A DNA stretch of 64,000 nt from JAOPZW01 sp963806015 (GCA_963806015.1 CAWDWM010000006.1:372001-436000); one strand, 5' to 3'; positions 1 to 8,700 are shown, numbered from the stretch's first letter. Made by a program: numbers and translations. The notes: a model not told the origin generated them from the letters alone.

Positions 1-421
1 GGCCGACGGCGAGGGCGAAGTGCCCGAGGTGGTTGGTGGCGAACTGCATCTCCCAGCCCTCGGCGGTGTGCGCCTCGGGCATGGCCATGACCCCCGCGTT
101 GTTGACCAGCAGATGCAGCGGCCCCTGCCAGTCGGCGACGAAGGCGGCGACCGAGCCCTGGTCAGCCAGGTCGAGCCGCGCGACGCGCAACGCGCGGTTG
201 CCGGTCGACGCGGTGATGTCGGCGGCGGCGCGCTCGCCGGCAGCGGCGTCGCGGACGGCGAGCGTGACCTCGGCCCCGATGGCGGCCAGCGTGCGCGCGG
301 TCTCGACGCCAATGCCCGACGAGGCGCCGGTGACGATCGCCCGCTTCCCGGACAGGTCGATGCCCGCGGCCAGCTCGGTCGCGGTCGAATGAAACCCGAA
401 CGGCGTGGTGATCCGCGTCAT
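1..421 (-). CDS. SDR family oxidoreductase (5' part; runs off the window)
   Basis: The reverse strand opens with ATG at 421 and reads through to base 1 without a stop, so only the first 140 residues are present. A Rossmann dinucleotide motif TGASSGIG lies near residues 31-38, an NNAG motif near 107, and a long Ala-rich helix region lies between. The stretch after NNAG (VMAMPEAHTAEGWEMQF) resembles the retinol-dehydrogenase/WWOX-like branch of short-chain dehydrogenases, which use NAD(P)H on small carbonyl or alcohol substrates. The substrate cannot be told. It is divergent from the flavoprotein at 481 with a 59-bp gap. The Tyr-x-x-x-Lys catalytic pair lies outside the window. Confidence 0.85.
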   Translation of the reverse strand, partial: MTRITTPFGFHSTATELAAGIDLSGKRAIVTGASSGIGVETARTLAAIGAEVTLAVRDAAAGERAAADITASTGNRALRVARLDLADQGSVAAFVADWQGPLHLLVNNAGVMAMPEAHTAEGWEMQFATNHLGHFALAVG

Positions 422-480
422 CTGTTCAGTTTAACGGACACACGCTGCCCCTTGGCGTCCGTCCGTATCGTCCCCGCGAC

Positions 481-2043
481 ATGGCAACTGACTCCCATCA
501 CGACGTGGCGATCGTCGGCGGCGGCCACAACGGGCTCGTCGCGGCCGCGTACCTGGGGCGCGCCGGGCGCTCGGTGCTCGTGCTCGAGCGCCGCGACCAT
601 GTCGGCGGCGCGGCGGTCTCCGAGCGCCCGTGGCCCGGCGTCGACGCGCGCCTGTCGCGCTACGCGTACCTCGTGAGCCTGCTGCCGCAGGCGATCGTCG
701 ACGAGCTCGGGCTGCGCATCCGGCTCGGCCGGCGGCGGATCTCCTCCTACACCCCGCTGCCCGCCGACCCGTCGCGCGGCCTGCTGGTCGACGCGGAGGA
801 CCGCGACCGCACGGCGGCGTCGCTGCACGCCGCCACCGGCGACCCCGCGGCGATCGAGGGGTGGGAGCAGCTGTACGCGACGTGCGCCGTGGCCGCCCGC
901 GCGCTCTTTCCCACGATGACCGAGCCGCTGCGCCCGGCGAGCGAGCTGCGCGCGCGGGTGGGCGACGACACCGCGTGGGCCGCCCTGTTCGAGCGCCCGA
1001 TCGGCGAGCTCATCGAGGACTGCCTCGACGACGACACCGTGCGCGGCGTCGCGCTCACCGACGCGCTCATCGGCACGTTCGCCGGCGCCCACGACCTCGA
1101 TCTGCGCCAGAACCGCTGCTTCCTCTACCACGTCATCGGCAACGGCACCGGCCACTGGGACGTGCCCATGGGTGGGATGGGGGCGGTGACCGCCGAGCTC
1201 GAGGCCGCGGCCCGCGGCGCGGGCGCGCAGGTGCGCTGCGGCGCCGAGGTCACGGCCATCGAACCGGGCCCCGACGGTGTCGCCGTGCGCTTCGCCGACG
1301 CGGGCGGCAGCGAGCACGTCGCCGTCGCCGGCCACGTGCTGGGCAACGTCGCCCCCGCGGTGCTCGACCGCCTTCGGGGCCATGCGCCTACGGGGCTGCC
1401 GCCCGAGGGCGCCCAGCTGAAGGTCAACCTCCTGCTCGCGCGGCTGCCGCGGCTGCGCGACAGCACCGTCGACCCGGCCGACGCCTTCGCGGGCACCTTC
1501 CACGTCAACGAGGGCTACGCCCAGCTCGAGCGCGCCCGCGCGCAGGCGGCCTCCGGGACGCTGCCCGAGGTCGTTCCGTGCGAGATCTACTGCCACTCGC
1601 TCACCGATCCGAGCATCCTCGGCCCGGAGCTGCGGGCGGCGGGCGCGCAGACGCTCACGTGCTTCGCGCTGCACCTGCCCACGCGGCTGTTCACGGACGA
1701 CCCCGACGGCGCCCGCGAGCGCGCAATGGCCGCCACGCTGGCGTCGCTGGACAGCGTGCTCGCCGAGCCCGTGCTCGACTGCGTGTGGCGCGACCCCGAC
1801 GGACGCCCGTGCGTGGAGGCGCGCAGCCCCCTCGACCTCGAGGCCGAGCTCGGCCTGCCGGGCGGCAACATCTTCCACCGCGACCTGACGTGGCCGTTCG
1901 CCGAGACCGAGGCCGAGGTCGGGACCTGGGGCGTCGAGACCGACGACCCGCGCGTGCTCGTGTGCGGCGCCGGCGCCCGCCGCGGCGGCGGGGTCAGCGG
2001 CGTGCCGGGGCGCAATGCGGCGATGGCCGTGCTGCGCGGCTAG
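481..2043 (+). CDS. Phytoene desaturase-family FAD-dependent oxidoreductase
   Basis: The 520-residue protein starts with ATG and has an FAD-binding motif VGGGHNGLVAA at about residues 12-22. The usual ERRDHVGGAA follow-up lies near 37-46, and a C-terminal FAD motif (CGAGARRGGGVSGVPG) is followed by NAAMAVL. This is the CrtI/PYROXD2-like amine oxidase superfamily layout at full length. Family members oxidise polyenes or amines, but many actinobacterial copies have no known substrate and no other carotenoid gene is nearby. Its TAG stop shares the tetranucleotide CTAG with the stop of the convergent TPR gene. The product should be cytosolic or peripheral; no signal peptide is seen. Confidence 0.85.
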   Translation: MATDSHHDVAIVGGGHNGLVAAAYLGRAGRSVLVLERRDHVGGAAVSERPWPGVDARLSRYAYLVSLLPQAIVDELGLRIRLGRRRISSYTPLPADPSRGLLVDAEDRDRTAASLHAATGDPAAIEGWEQLYATCAVAARALFPTMTEPLRPASELRARVGDDTAWAALFERPIGELIEDCLDDDTVRGVALTDALIGTFAGAHDLDLRQNRCFLYHVIGNGTGHWDVPMGGMGAVTAELEAAARGAGAQVRCGAEVTAIEPGPDGVAVRFADAGGSEHVAVAGHVLGNVAPAVLDRLRGHAPTGLPPEGAQLKVNLLLARLPRLRDSTVDPADAFAGTFHVNEGYAQLERARAQAASGTLPEVVPCEIYCHSLTDPSILGPELRAAGAQTLTCFALHLPTRLFTDDPDGARERAMAATLASLDSVLAEPVLDCVWRDPDGRPCVEARSPLDLEAELGLPGGNIFHRDLTWPFAETEAEVGTWGVETDDPRVLVCGAGARRGGGVSGVPGRNAAMAVLRG

Positions 2044-4910
2044 GCCCGGTCGCCCGGGCGCTGCATGAAGGTCAGCGAGGCGTCGCGCTGAAGGCCCTTG
2101 GCGGCCAGGACGAAGCTCAGGTTGCGGTAGGCCGAGGGGTGGCCGCGCTCCACAGCGCGGCGGTAGGCGGCCTCGGCTCCGTCGAGGTTGCCCTGCTCGC
2201 GCAGCAGGATCCCGAGGTTGAAGGCGGCGTCGCGGCTCCCGCGGGCATCCGCGCGGCGCAACGCCTCCTCGGCGCCGTCCAGGTCCTCGCGCCGGTGCAG
2301 CAGGACGCCCAGGGCACCGGCCCCTGACACGTCCCCGCGCTCGTCCGCACGCCGGTACGCGGCCTCGGCGCCCGCGACGTCGCCGGCCCGCTCGAGCAGG
2401 CGCCCGCGCCGGACGATCGCCAGCGTGTCGCCGCGCTCCTCGGCGCGGGTGTAGGCCTCGACCGCACCGGCGACGTCGTGCACCAGCTCGAGCATGCTGC
2501 CCGCGTTCGTCGCCGCCGGCGCGTCACCGAGGGCATCGGCCGACTGCCAGGCCTCCTGCGCGCCGTCCTCGTCGCCGACCTCGTGCAGCAGGACGCCGAG
2601 ATTGAAGATCGCGCGGGCGTGGCCGTGAGCGGCGCCGCGCCGGTAGGCCGCCTCGGCGCCCTGCAGGTCGCCGCGGTCGTGCAGCACGAGCCCGAGCTCG
2701 TTCGCCGCGCGGGGATGGCCCAGGCGCTCGGCGTCCTCCCACGCGGCCGCCGCTCCGGCTGGGTCGCGGCGCCGGGCGCGGGCGAAGCCGAGCTGATAGG
2801 CGGCCTCGGCGTCGCCCTGCGCGGCGGCGCGGGCGAGCTGCGCCTCCTGCTCGTCGCGTTCGCCCAGCAGCGCCTGCACCGCTGCGAGGTTGCCCCTGGA
2901 GCCGTCGCGCCCGCGTCCCACGGCCTCCATGTACGCGGCCTGCGCGCCCTCCAGGTCGCCCCGTTGCTCACGCAGGAAGCCGAGGTTGTGGACCGCGTCG
3001 ACCGCGCCACGCTCCGCGGCGCGCGTCCACGCGGCGGCGGCGCCGTCGAGGTCGCCGCGCTGCTGCAGCACGAAGCCCAGGTTGTTGGCCGCCGCCACGG
3101 CGCCACGCGCATCGGCGCGCCGCCAGGCCGCCTCGGCGCCGTCGAGGTCACCGCGCTCGTAGGCGAACATGCCGAGGATCTCGGCGGCCTGCGCGTCGCC
3201 CAGCGCGTCGGCCCGCGCGAAGGCTGCGGCGGCCTCCTCGTCCTCACCGCGCTCGTGGTGCAGAGCGGCCAGGTTGTAGGCGGCGGGCGCGTTGCCGCGG
3301 GCCTCGGCGCGCCGGTAGGCCTCCTGCGCCTCGGCGATCTGTCCGCGCGCCTGCAGGATGAGCCCGACGTCGTTGGCCGCCTCGCCGTCGCCGAGCGCAT
3401 CGCCGCGGAGGTACTGCTCCTCGGCCGCGCGCGGGTCGCCACGTTCTTCGAGCACGCGTCCCAGGAGCGCGTGCGCCGTGCCCGCCAGCTGCGCGTCCGC
3501 TCTGGCGGCGACGGCCCGGAACTCGCGCTCGGCGTCGTCCAGGCGCCCGGCCTCCATCGCGTCCACCCCGCGCTCGAGCGCCTCGTGCTCGGGGCTGCGG
3601 GCGGCGCCCGGGCGCGGTCGCGCCGCGACCCGGTCGGCGAAGACCGCCGCGTCGCTGTCGCTCGCCGCTCGGGCGATATCCCATAGGGCGCTGAACGCCT
3701 GCGCCTCGTGCGCCGGGTCCTCGACGTTCTGCTCGAGCTCGTGCGCGACGCCTTCCGCCTGCGCGGTGATCTGCCTGGCGATGTCGCCCTTGCGGCGTCC
3801 GCTGCTCAGGCGACCGTTGAGGTACCAGACGCGCAGGGCGAAGGACGGATAGGCGTCGGGACTCTCCATCAACCGCGCGAGGTCGTCGAAGCGCTCGCCG
3901 GCGACCGGGTGCGTGCGCTCGAGCGCCGCGCACCACAGCGTGGCCGCCTCCAGCACCGGCTCTCGCACCCTGGCTTCCACGATCTCCACCGCGAAGACGT
4001 CGGCGGCGAGCTCGAACGACGACTGCGTGCCGTGGAGCAGGACCTCTTGCGCGCTCGTGCTCGACACCGCCTCGCGCAGGCCGCCCGCGGGCGGCGAGCC
4101 GATCTCGTTGTGGCCCAGCGCGAGGTGGCCGATCTCGTGAAGGACGACGAAGCCCAGCGCGAGCACGGCCAGGAAGTCGCGATCGACGGGCGACGCTCCG
4201 CCGATCGGGTCGCGCGGATAGCCGTGAGCGCCCTCCCAGCCGTGGCGCGCCGAGCGCCTGATCGCGCGCAGCATGAGCTGCATGAGCAGGTGCGAGAGCC
4301 GGTAGCACGTGAGCCCGGGCCGCAGGCCGTCTGCGGCCCAGTCGTTCTCGTCCACGAGCACATCGAGGAGCTCGGCGGCGCGCGCTCCGCGCTGCAGGAG
4401 CGCGGCCACCGTCATCCCCGGCCAGGCATCGCCCACGAGCGTCAGCCACGCCAGCGCCACCTGGTTGGGGAGGCCCTCCTCGAGCGCCGTCACCGACGGC
4501 AGCGCGATCTCGTTGAGCCGCGCGCAGATGCTGACCGTCCCGGCGAAGAGCTCGATCGCGTCGAGCATCGCGGAGGTGATGAAGACCGCCTGGCGTCCGT
4601 CGCGCTCGACGCAGCGCGCATCGGCCACCGCCACCGCCGGGAAGACGACCGGGACCTCGCCGACCTCGGGCCGCAGGTCGCTGTGCCCGACGAGGCCCGG
4701 GAAGAAGGCCCGGAAGCGCGCGGTCAGGTCACGCTCGTCCTCCTGCAGGACGGCCGGGATGGCGACGCCCGCCGGTCGTCGCCCCAGCGCGAAGGGGCGG
4801 TAGAGCGCGAGCAGGTCCTCCCGCCGCGGCGACGGCACGTGACGCCCACCCGCCGCGGAGAACACGGCGAAGAGCTCGCCGTGGACGTTGAGCGGGTTGT
4901 AGATGAACAC
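2040..4910 (-). CDS. Zincin-like metallopeptidase domain fused to a long TPR/Sel1-like repeat array
   Basis: The protein has about 956 residues from a GTG at 4910; an upstream start at 4967 would overlap the preceding gene by 41 bases. The N-terminal third contains HEIGHLALGH (about residues 258-267), and about 40 residues later SFELAADVFA. This is the HExxH plus ExxxD arrangement of gluzincins, so a zinc peptidase is likely. Residues about 430-950 are more than a dozen degenerate repeats of about 36 residues of the form LG-LL--RGDLDGAEAAYRRADARG, which are TPR/Sel1-type helical repeats used for protein binding. No signal peptide is seen. The small membrane protein at 4927-5253 sits 16 bases upstream and is probably co-transcribed. 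Substrate and role are unknown. Confidence 0.8.
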   Translation of the reverse strand: MFIYNPLNVHGELFAVFSAAGGRHVPSPRREDLLALYRPFALGRRPAGVAIPAVLQEDERDLTARFRAFFPGLVGHSDLRPEVGEVPVVFPAVAVADARCVERDGRQAVFITSAMLDAIELFAGTVSICARLNEIALPSVTALEEGLPNQVALAWLTLVGDAWPGMTVAALLQRGARAAELLDVLVDENDWAADGLRPGLTCYRLSHLLMQLMLRAIRRSARHGWEGAHGYPRDPIGGASPVDRDFLAVLALGFVVLHEIGHLALGHNEIGSPPAGGLREAVSSTSAQEVLLHGTQSSFELAADVFAVEIVEARVREPVLEAATLWCAALERTHPVAGERFDDLARLMESPDAYPSFALRVWYLNGRLSSGRRKGDIARQITAQAEGVAHELEQNVEDPAHEAQAFSALWDIARAASDSDAAVFADRVAARPRPGAARSPEHEALERGVDAMEAGRLDDAEREFRAVAARADAQLAGTAHALLGRVLEERGDPRAAEEQYLRGDALGDGEAANDVGLILQARGQIAEAQEAYRRAEARGNAPAAYNLAALHHERGEDEEAAAAFARADALGDAQAAEILGMFAYERGDLDGAEAAWRRADARGAVAAANNLGFVLQQRGDLDGAAAAWTRAAERGAVDAVHNLGFLREQRGDLEGAQAAYMEAVGRGRDGSRGNLAAVQALLGERDEQEAQLARAAAQGDAEAAYQLGFARARRRDPAGAAAAWEDAERLGHPRAANELGLVLHDRGDLQGAEAAYRRGAAHGHARAIFNLGVLLHEVGDEDGAQEAWQSADALGDAPAATNAGSMLELVHDVAGAVEAYTRAEERGDTLAIVRRGRLLERAGDVAGAEAAYRRADERGDVSGAGALGVLLHRREDLDGAEEALRRADARGSRDAAFNLGILLREQGNLDGAEAAYRRAVERGHPSAYRNLSFVLAAKGLQRDASLTFMQRPGDRA

Positions 4911-4926
4911 CCGGCTCGGGCCGCGG

Positions 4927-5253
4927 TCAGGACCCGTCGGCCTGCGGCGCGGCCCGCACCTCCTCACCGTCGACGATCGCGGTGACCTTGTCCTGGCCCT
5001 TCAGGCGGCTCATCAGCCAGGCCGTGAGGAAGCCGCTGCTCGTGCTCGTCACCACGGTCATCACGCCCTCGAGCAGGTACTGCGTTCCGTCGAAGCCGCT
5101 GGAGCGCGACACCCGTCCCGCCCTGAGCACGAGGCCGTCGGCCACTTCGATCTCCGCGCCGTCCTCGAGGTCCCCGGAGGTCCCCAGCAGCTCGCGAATG
5201 TCGTCCAGGCTCGAGGCGATGATCTGGACCTCGTGGTCGTCGGAGCCGGTCAT
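4927..5253 (-). CDS. Small protein with one membrane segment, resembling effector-associated constant components
   Basis: The protein has about 108 residues from ATG 5253; a GTG at 5271 would add six. It begins with a charged alpha/beta region (IIASSLDDIRELLG), continues with a mid-region ending in a hydrophobic stretch (LLEGVMTVVTSTSSGFLTAWL), and closes with a short basic and beta tail (VTAIVDGEEVRA). This order resembles the EACC1 (effector-associated constant component 1) proteins found next to effectors in NTP-dependent bacterial conflict systems. I base that on pattern memory only. It directly precedes the zincin-TPR gene, which would be the candidate effector or partner. Alternatively it is an unrelated small membrane protein. 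Confidence 0.6.
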   Translation of the reverse strand: MTGSDDHEVQIIASSLDDIRELLGTSGDLEDGAEIEVADGLVLRAGRVSRSSGFDGTQYLLEGVMTVVTSTSSGFLTAWLMSRLKGQDKVTAIVDGEEVRAAPQADGS

Positions 5254-5316
5254 CGGCGTCGATTCAACCACGCCGCGGAGGGCCCGTGGGAATGGCGCGC
5301 CGGGCGACGCGCGCGA

Positions 5317-5520
5317 CTAGCGATCCGCGAAGCGCCGGTACTCGCGCAACGCCGCGCAGCGGGCGGTCCGCAGGTCATCCCCGTCCAGCGGACCGCCCGA
5401 CCCGTTGCGCGTCGCGACCCCGTCCCCGGGGTCGATCTGCCCGGTCTCGTACGTGAGCGTCATCGGGCCGAGCTCGCCATGTTCCAGCGCGACCGACAAC
5501 ACTGCGATGACGTCGGGCAT
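5317..5520 (-). CDS. Small hypothetical protein (67 aa)
   Basis: An ATG-initiated reading frame on the same strand as its neighbours, 53 bases after the VOC gene and 63 bases before the EACC1-like gene. The product is short, acidic in the middle (TYETGQIDPGDG) and has no recognisable domain, signal peptide or membrane segment. It fills an otherwise empty slot in a densely packed same-strand run, which is the main argument that it is real. No clear ribosome-binding site is visible, so it could be a chance frame in GC-rich DNA. Confidence 0.4.
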   Translation of the reverse strand: MPDVIAVLSVALEHGELGPMTLTYETGQIDPGDGVATRNGSGGPLDGDDLRTARCAALREYRRFADR

Positions 5521-5573
5521 GACTCATGGAGCCGCCCGGACGCCGGGGAAATACGCGCCGCTGCGCGGCGGAC

Positions 5574-6281
5574 TCAGGGCTCCAGCACGACACGCAGCCC
5601 GTCGGGCGTGCGCAGCTCCTGCGAGCGGCCCGTGCCACCGAGCACCACGGCGTCGAGCCCCGGCCCCTCGGGTGGCTCGGGGTCGGCGCCGCGCGAGTAC
5701 CAGGTGTTCGCGCCGATGTGATGGTGATAGCCGTCGGCCGCGAGGAAGGCGGCCTGGCCGGCCCAGCCGGTCATGAGGTCGAGACCGACCTCCTGCGTCC
5801 AGAAGCGCGTGGCCGCATCGACGTCGGCGACCTTGAGATGGACGTGGCCGATGCGCACGCCGGTGGCGTCGCCCTCCGCCTCGGCCGCCAGCGCGTGCAG
5901 GTCGAGGGGCAGCGTGGCCAGCTTGACGCGCTCGCCGGGATCCGGCTGGGGCCAGGTGTCGCGCGGGCGATCGCGATAGAGCTCGATGCCCAGCGCATCG
6001 AGGTCGTCGAGGTACAGGGCCTCTGAGACGAGATGGTCGCTGGCGCCGGTGAAGGACGCCTGCTCCTGGGCGATCCGCAAGAGCGCGGCGCCGAGCTGGC
6101 CGCGCGTCGGGTAGACGAACGCGGTGTGGAAGAGCCCGGTCGCGCGCTGGGGCGCCGGCCCCGGCACGTCGCTCTGGCGCAGCTCGAGGAGATCGCGCAC
6201 GGGCGGACCGACGATCGCGTCGTAGAACGCCGTCGACCGGGCGAGGTCGGCGACGCGCAGGTGGACGCGGCGGATGTGCAG
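5574..6281 (-). CDS. Two-domain VOC (glyoxalase/catechol dioxygenase-like) protein
   Basis: It has two vicinal-oxygen-chelate modules. The first begins HIRRVHLRVADLARSTAFY and the second GHVHLKVADVDAATRFW, followed by GANTWYSRG. This resembles the CatE-like two-domain family, which is metal-dependent with His and Glu ligands. The nearest GTG (6200) would cut off the first beta-alpha-beta unit including its HLRV metal-ligand region. Homology-style reading continues up to CTG 6281, only 25 bases after the stop (6306) of the upstream gene, and no ATG, GTG or TTG lies between that stop and GTG 6200. I therefore infer a CTG start. Full length would be about 235 residues, slightly short for the family. 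Confidence 0.75.
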   Translation of the reverse strand: MHIRRVHLRVADLARSTAFYDAIVGPPVRDLLELRQSDVPGPAPQRATGLFHTAFVYPTRGQLGAALLRIAQEQASFTGASDHLVSEALYLDDLDALGIELYRDRPRDTWPQPDPGERVKLATLPLDLHALAAEAEGDATGVRIGHVHLKVADVDAATRFWTQEVGLDLMTGWAGQAAFLAADGYHHHIGANTWYSRGADPEPPEGPGLDAVVLGGTGRSQELRTPDGLRVVLEP

Positions 6282-6305
6282 GCCGTTGGAGGACGTCCCC
6301 TGAGG

Positions 6306-7565
6306 CTACGCGAGCGTGGGCTGCTCGGTCCCCGCGTCCTGCCCGATGATGTCCTCGGCGACGCTGCGCAGATCGGAGTCCAGGTGTCCGCAGAGGACGT
6401 CGCGCAGCAGTGCGCGCAGATGGCCGGCCAGCTCGGCGGCCAGCGCATCGAGCTCGGGATCGACCTCCAGGCCGGCGATGAGCGCGCGCTCGGCGGCGAT
6501 GGTGTGCGCCACCCGCGCCGTGAGCGCCGCGCGGTCGTCGGCCAGCGCGCACAGCGCGCCCAGCCGTCCCGCGAGCCGCCCGGAGGCGGGCCCCTCGGGC
6601 TCGATCAGCGCGCGCAGCGCGAGCAGCACGTCGGTGAGCGCCTCGCCCGGGATCGCGCGCTCGCACGACATCTCGTAGCGGCGCAGCGCCCAGGCCAGCT
6701 CGCCGCTGCGCGGCGTGCGCCGGACGATGAGCGAGCAGAAGGCGCGCAGCTCGTCCTCCTGATCGGCGGCGATGGCGATCGGCTCCTCGCCGCGGCGCCC
6801 CAGGGCGCCCAGCGCGAACGGCTGCCACGGCGAGCCGCCGGTGCGCGTCCACGCCAGCGGCCCGAACCCGACGCTCGCACCGTCGTACAGGCGCAGCGCC
6901 GTGAGCAGGCGCCGCAGGCGCACCCGAGCGTGGGCGACCGGCGTCGTGTCCCCCGCGGCCGCCTCCCAGCGCACGACGACGAGCAGGTGCGGGCGCTGCG
7001 CGCCCGGCGCCCACAGGGCGTCAGCGGGCGCGTCCTCGGGAAACGCGTCGCCCTGCACGAGCGTGAGCCCTTCGCCGAGCGCGAGCTCCGGCGAGGCGAT
7101 CTCGAAGCCGAGCAGCGGCGCGATGACGACGGTCTCGGTGCGCCCGTCGTAAAGGGCGGACTCGACCTCGCGATACGCGCGTTCGAGCCGCTCGGGGCTG
7201 AGCGCGAAGTCGGTGGAGTCCTCGAAGACGCGGCTGAGGAACACGCGCAGGGCGAACTCGGCCCGGGCGCGCGGCTCGGCCGGATAGCCGCGCTCCCCGC
7301 GCGACTCCAGGTAGTCGCCCAGTCGGCCCAGCCCGGACAGCGTGTGCACGGCGGGCAGGAAGCTCGGCAGCCGCGAGAGCAAGCCGACGCGCTGCTCGAT
7401 GAAGTCCGCGGTCAGCGGGCGATAGCAGTACAGCGGGCTGTCGCGGCGTCCACCACGCACGACCTCGAAGGGGATCTCGGCGCCGCCGGCCGTCTCGGCG
7501 GACAGCTGCCAGGCCGCCTCCTCGACGAAGGCAGCCAGGGCGCCATGCAGCTGACGGTTGTGCAT
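6306..7565 (-). CDS. Conserved hypothetical protein, possibly with a C-terminal HEPN-like helical domain
   Basis: The 419-residue protein starts with ATG. The N-terminal half is mixed alpha/beta with no motif I recognise. The C-terminal 150 residues are helical, and the segment LLALRALIEPEGPASGRLAGR resembles the Apea/HEPN-like region seen in large actinobacterial proteins of unknown function. No membrane segments or signal peptide are visible. The stop lies 25 bases before the inferred VOC start, so the two may be co-transcribed. HEPN domains can be RNases, but the R-x4-6-H signature is not evident, so no activity is proposed. Confidence 0.6.
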   Translation of the reverse strand: MHNRQLHGALAAFVEEAAWQLSAETAGGAEIPFEVVRGGRRDSPLYCYRPLTADFIEQRVGLLSRLPSFLPAVHTLSGLGRLGDYLESRGERGYPAEPRARAEFALRVFLSRVFEDSTDFALSPERLERAYREVESALYDGRTETVVIAPLLGFEIASPELALGEGLTLVQGDAFPEDAPADALWAPGAQRPHLLVVVRWEAAAGDTTPVAHARVRLRRLLTALRLYDGASVGFGPLAWTRTGGSPWQPFALGALGRRGEEPIAIAADQEDELRAFCSLIVRRTPRSGELAWALRRYEMSCERAIPGEALTDVLLALRALIEPEGPASGRLAGRLGALCALADDRAALTARVAHTIAAERALIAGLEVDPELDALAAELAGHLRALLRDVLCGHLDSDLRSVAEDIIGQDAGTEQPTLA

Positions 7566-7631
7566 GGCTGATGCGGTTCGGCGGGGTGCGGCGCTGTCCT
7601 GCCGCCCGCACGCTGCCTTGCAGCGCGCGTC

Positions 7632-8138
7632 CTACTGCGGCTTGACGGCGAGCACCGAGACGCGGGTGCGCGAGAGCAGCCCGTGGGTGAGGCTGTGGTG
7701 CAGCAGCCTGCTCACCCGGCCGAGCGGGCGCGGCCCCGTCACGACGAGGTCGTAGCGGCCCGATTCGGCCAGCGCCGCGATCGCTCGCCACGGGCGCCCG
7801 CGGAGGAGCTGCGTGGTCACCGACACGGTGGCGGGCACCTCGTCGCGCGCCTCCGCGAGGTGCCGGCGCATCTCGCGCTCGAGGTCGCGGCACAGCGTCT
7901 CTCTGGTGTACGGCACCGTCATCGCGCCGCCAAAGCCCATCCAGATGCCCGAGGGCTGATGGACGACGGCCGCGATGGTCAGCAGGGCGTGATTGGACAC
8001 CGCCACGTTGATCGCCTGGTGCAGGGCCGCCCAAGCCGACGGCGAGCCGTCGAACGCCACGAGCACGCGATGCACCCCGCCCCCGCCGGCCTCGGCCGGC
8101 GTTCGCAAGAGCGTGTCCTGAACGTCCTGGACGGCCAT
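7632..8138 (-). CDS. Universal stress protein (UspA family)
   Basis: The start is ATG 8138, preceded by GAGGGG as ribosome-binding site, giving 168 residues. The chain begins VHRVLVAFDGSPSAWAALHQA, the classic first strand and helix of a Usp domain. It ends with DLVVTGPRPLGR, then SLTHGLLSRTRVSVLAV, where the ATP-binding G-x2-G-x9-G pattern usually sits; here it is only partly kept. It is a single-domain cytosolic stress protein. It is transcribed divergently from a MarR-type regulator 100 bp away with a palindrome between them, so repression by that regulator is likely. A reading frame extending further upstream is a GC-driven extension into the regulator gene. Confidence 0.85.
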   Translation of the reverse strand: MAVQDVQDTLLRTPAEAGGGGVHRVLVAFDGSPSAWAALHQAINVAVSNHALLTIAAVVHQPSGIWMGFGGAMTVPYTRETLCRDLEREMRRHLAEARDEVPATVSVTTQLLRGRPWRAIAALAESGRYDLVVTGPRPLGRVSRLLHHSLTHGLLSRTRVSVLAVKPQ

Positions 8139-8201
8139 TGTCGTCACCCCTCGGGTGAGATGAGAACGCTTGTCGGAGCGAAGTCTCCTACCAAAATCGT
8201 C

Positions 8202-8232
8202 TCTTGTCAAGATCATCTTTGGTCGGTACGGT
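8202..8232 (+). promoter_or_regulatory. Candidate MarR operator and promoter in the usp-marR divergent region
   Basis: TCTTG-T-CAAGA (8202-8212) is a perfect 5-bp inverted repeat with a one-base centre, of the kind MarR dimers bind. TTGTCA (8204-8209) and TACGGT (8227-8232), 17 bases apart, look like -35 and -10 elements. Transcription from that promoter would begin at or next to GTG 8239, so the marR transcript could be leaderless. The operator overlaps the -35 element, consistent with autorepression. Confidence 0.5.
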
Positions 8233-8238
8233 TTGGCG

Positions 8239-8697
8239 GTGTCCACCGCGATCGCGACCCCGCTTCCCCCGTCGCTCACGCACTGGCCGGGGTACCTTAT
8301 GACCTTTATCGCCGAGCACGCCAGCGAGTGGTTCGAGCGCGAGCTGGCGCGGGAGGGCATCCGCGCCAAGCACGCCGCCCTGCTCGTCGTCATCGACGCC
8401 GAAGGACCGATGTCCCAGCGCGCGCTGGGGCGGCGTCTGCGCATCGACAAGAGCCCGATGGTCGGCCTCGTCGACGAGCTCGAGCGCGTGGGCCTCGCCG
8501 AGCGCCGCCGCAGCGATAGCGACCGGCGCGTGCAGGCGATCCACCTCACGCCCCGGGGCCGCCGCGTCCTGCAGCGCGTCACGCGCGTGGCCGACGAGGG
8601 CAACGAGCGCACCTTCGGCGCGCTCGACGAGGACGAGCGCGCCGTCCTGCACGATCTCCTGCTGCGCCTCGCTGAGGCGACCCCCGCGCGCGGCTGA
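8239..8697 (+). CDS. MarR family transcriptional regulator
   Basis: It has 152 residues from GTG 8239; an upstream ATG at 8170 would run through the candidate operator. The winged helix is clear: EGPMSQRALGRRLRIDKS as the DNA-reading helix-turn-helix, VGLVDELERVGLAERRR, then the wing SDSDRRVQAIHLTPRGRR. Helical arms for dimerisation flank it. MarR proteins are dimeric repressors released by phenolic ligands or oxidants; no Cys is seen in the short chain, so ligand rather than thiol sensing is more likely. It is divergent from usp, its most probable target, and convergent with the antiporter, four bases away. Confidence 0.85.
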   Translation: MSTAIATPLPPSLTHWPGYLMTFIAEHASEWFERELAREGIRAKHAALLVVIDAEGPMSQRALGRRLRIDKSPMVGLVDELERVGLAERRRSDSDRRVQAIHLTPRGRRVLQRVTRVADEGNERTFGALDEDERAVLHDLLLRLAEATPARG

Positions 8698-8700
8698 CCG

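Noticed and set aside
2040..3400. CRISPR-like regularity in the TPR region
   Set aside because: Repeats are about 108 bp coding units with varied sequence, not identical short direct repeats with unique spacers.
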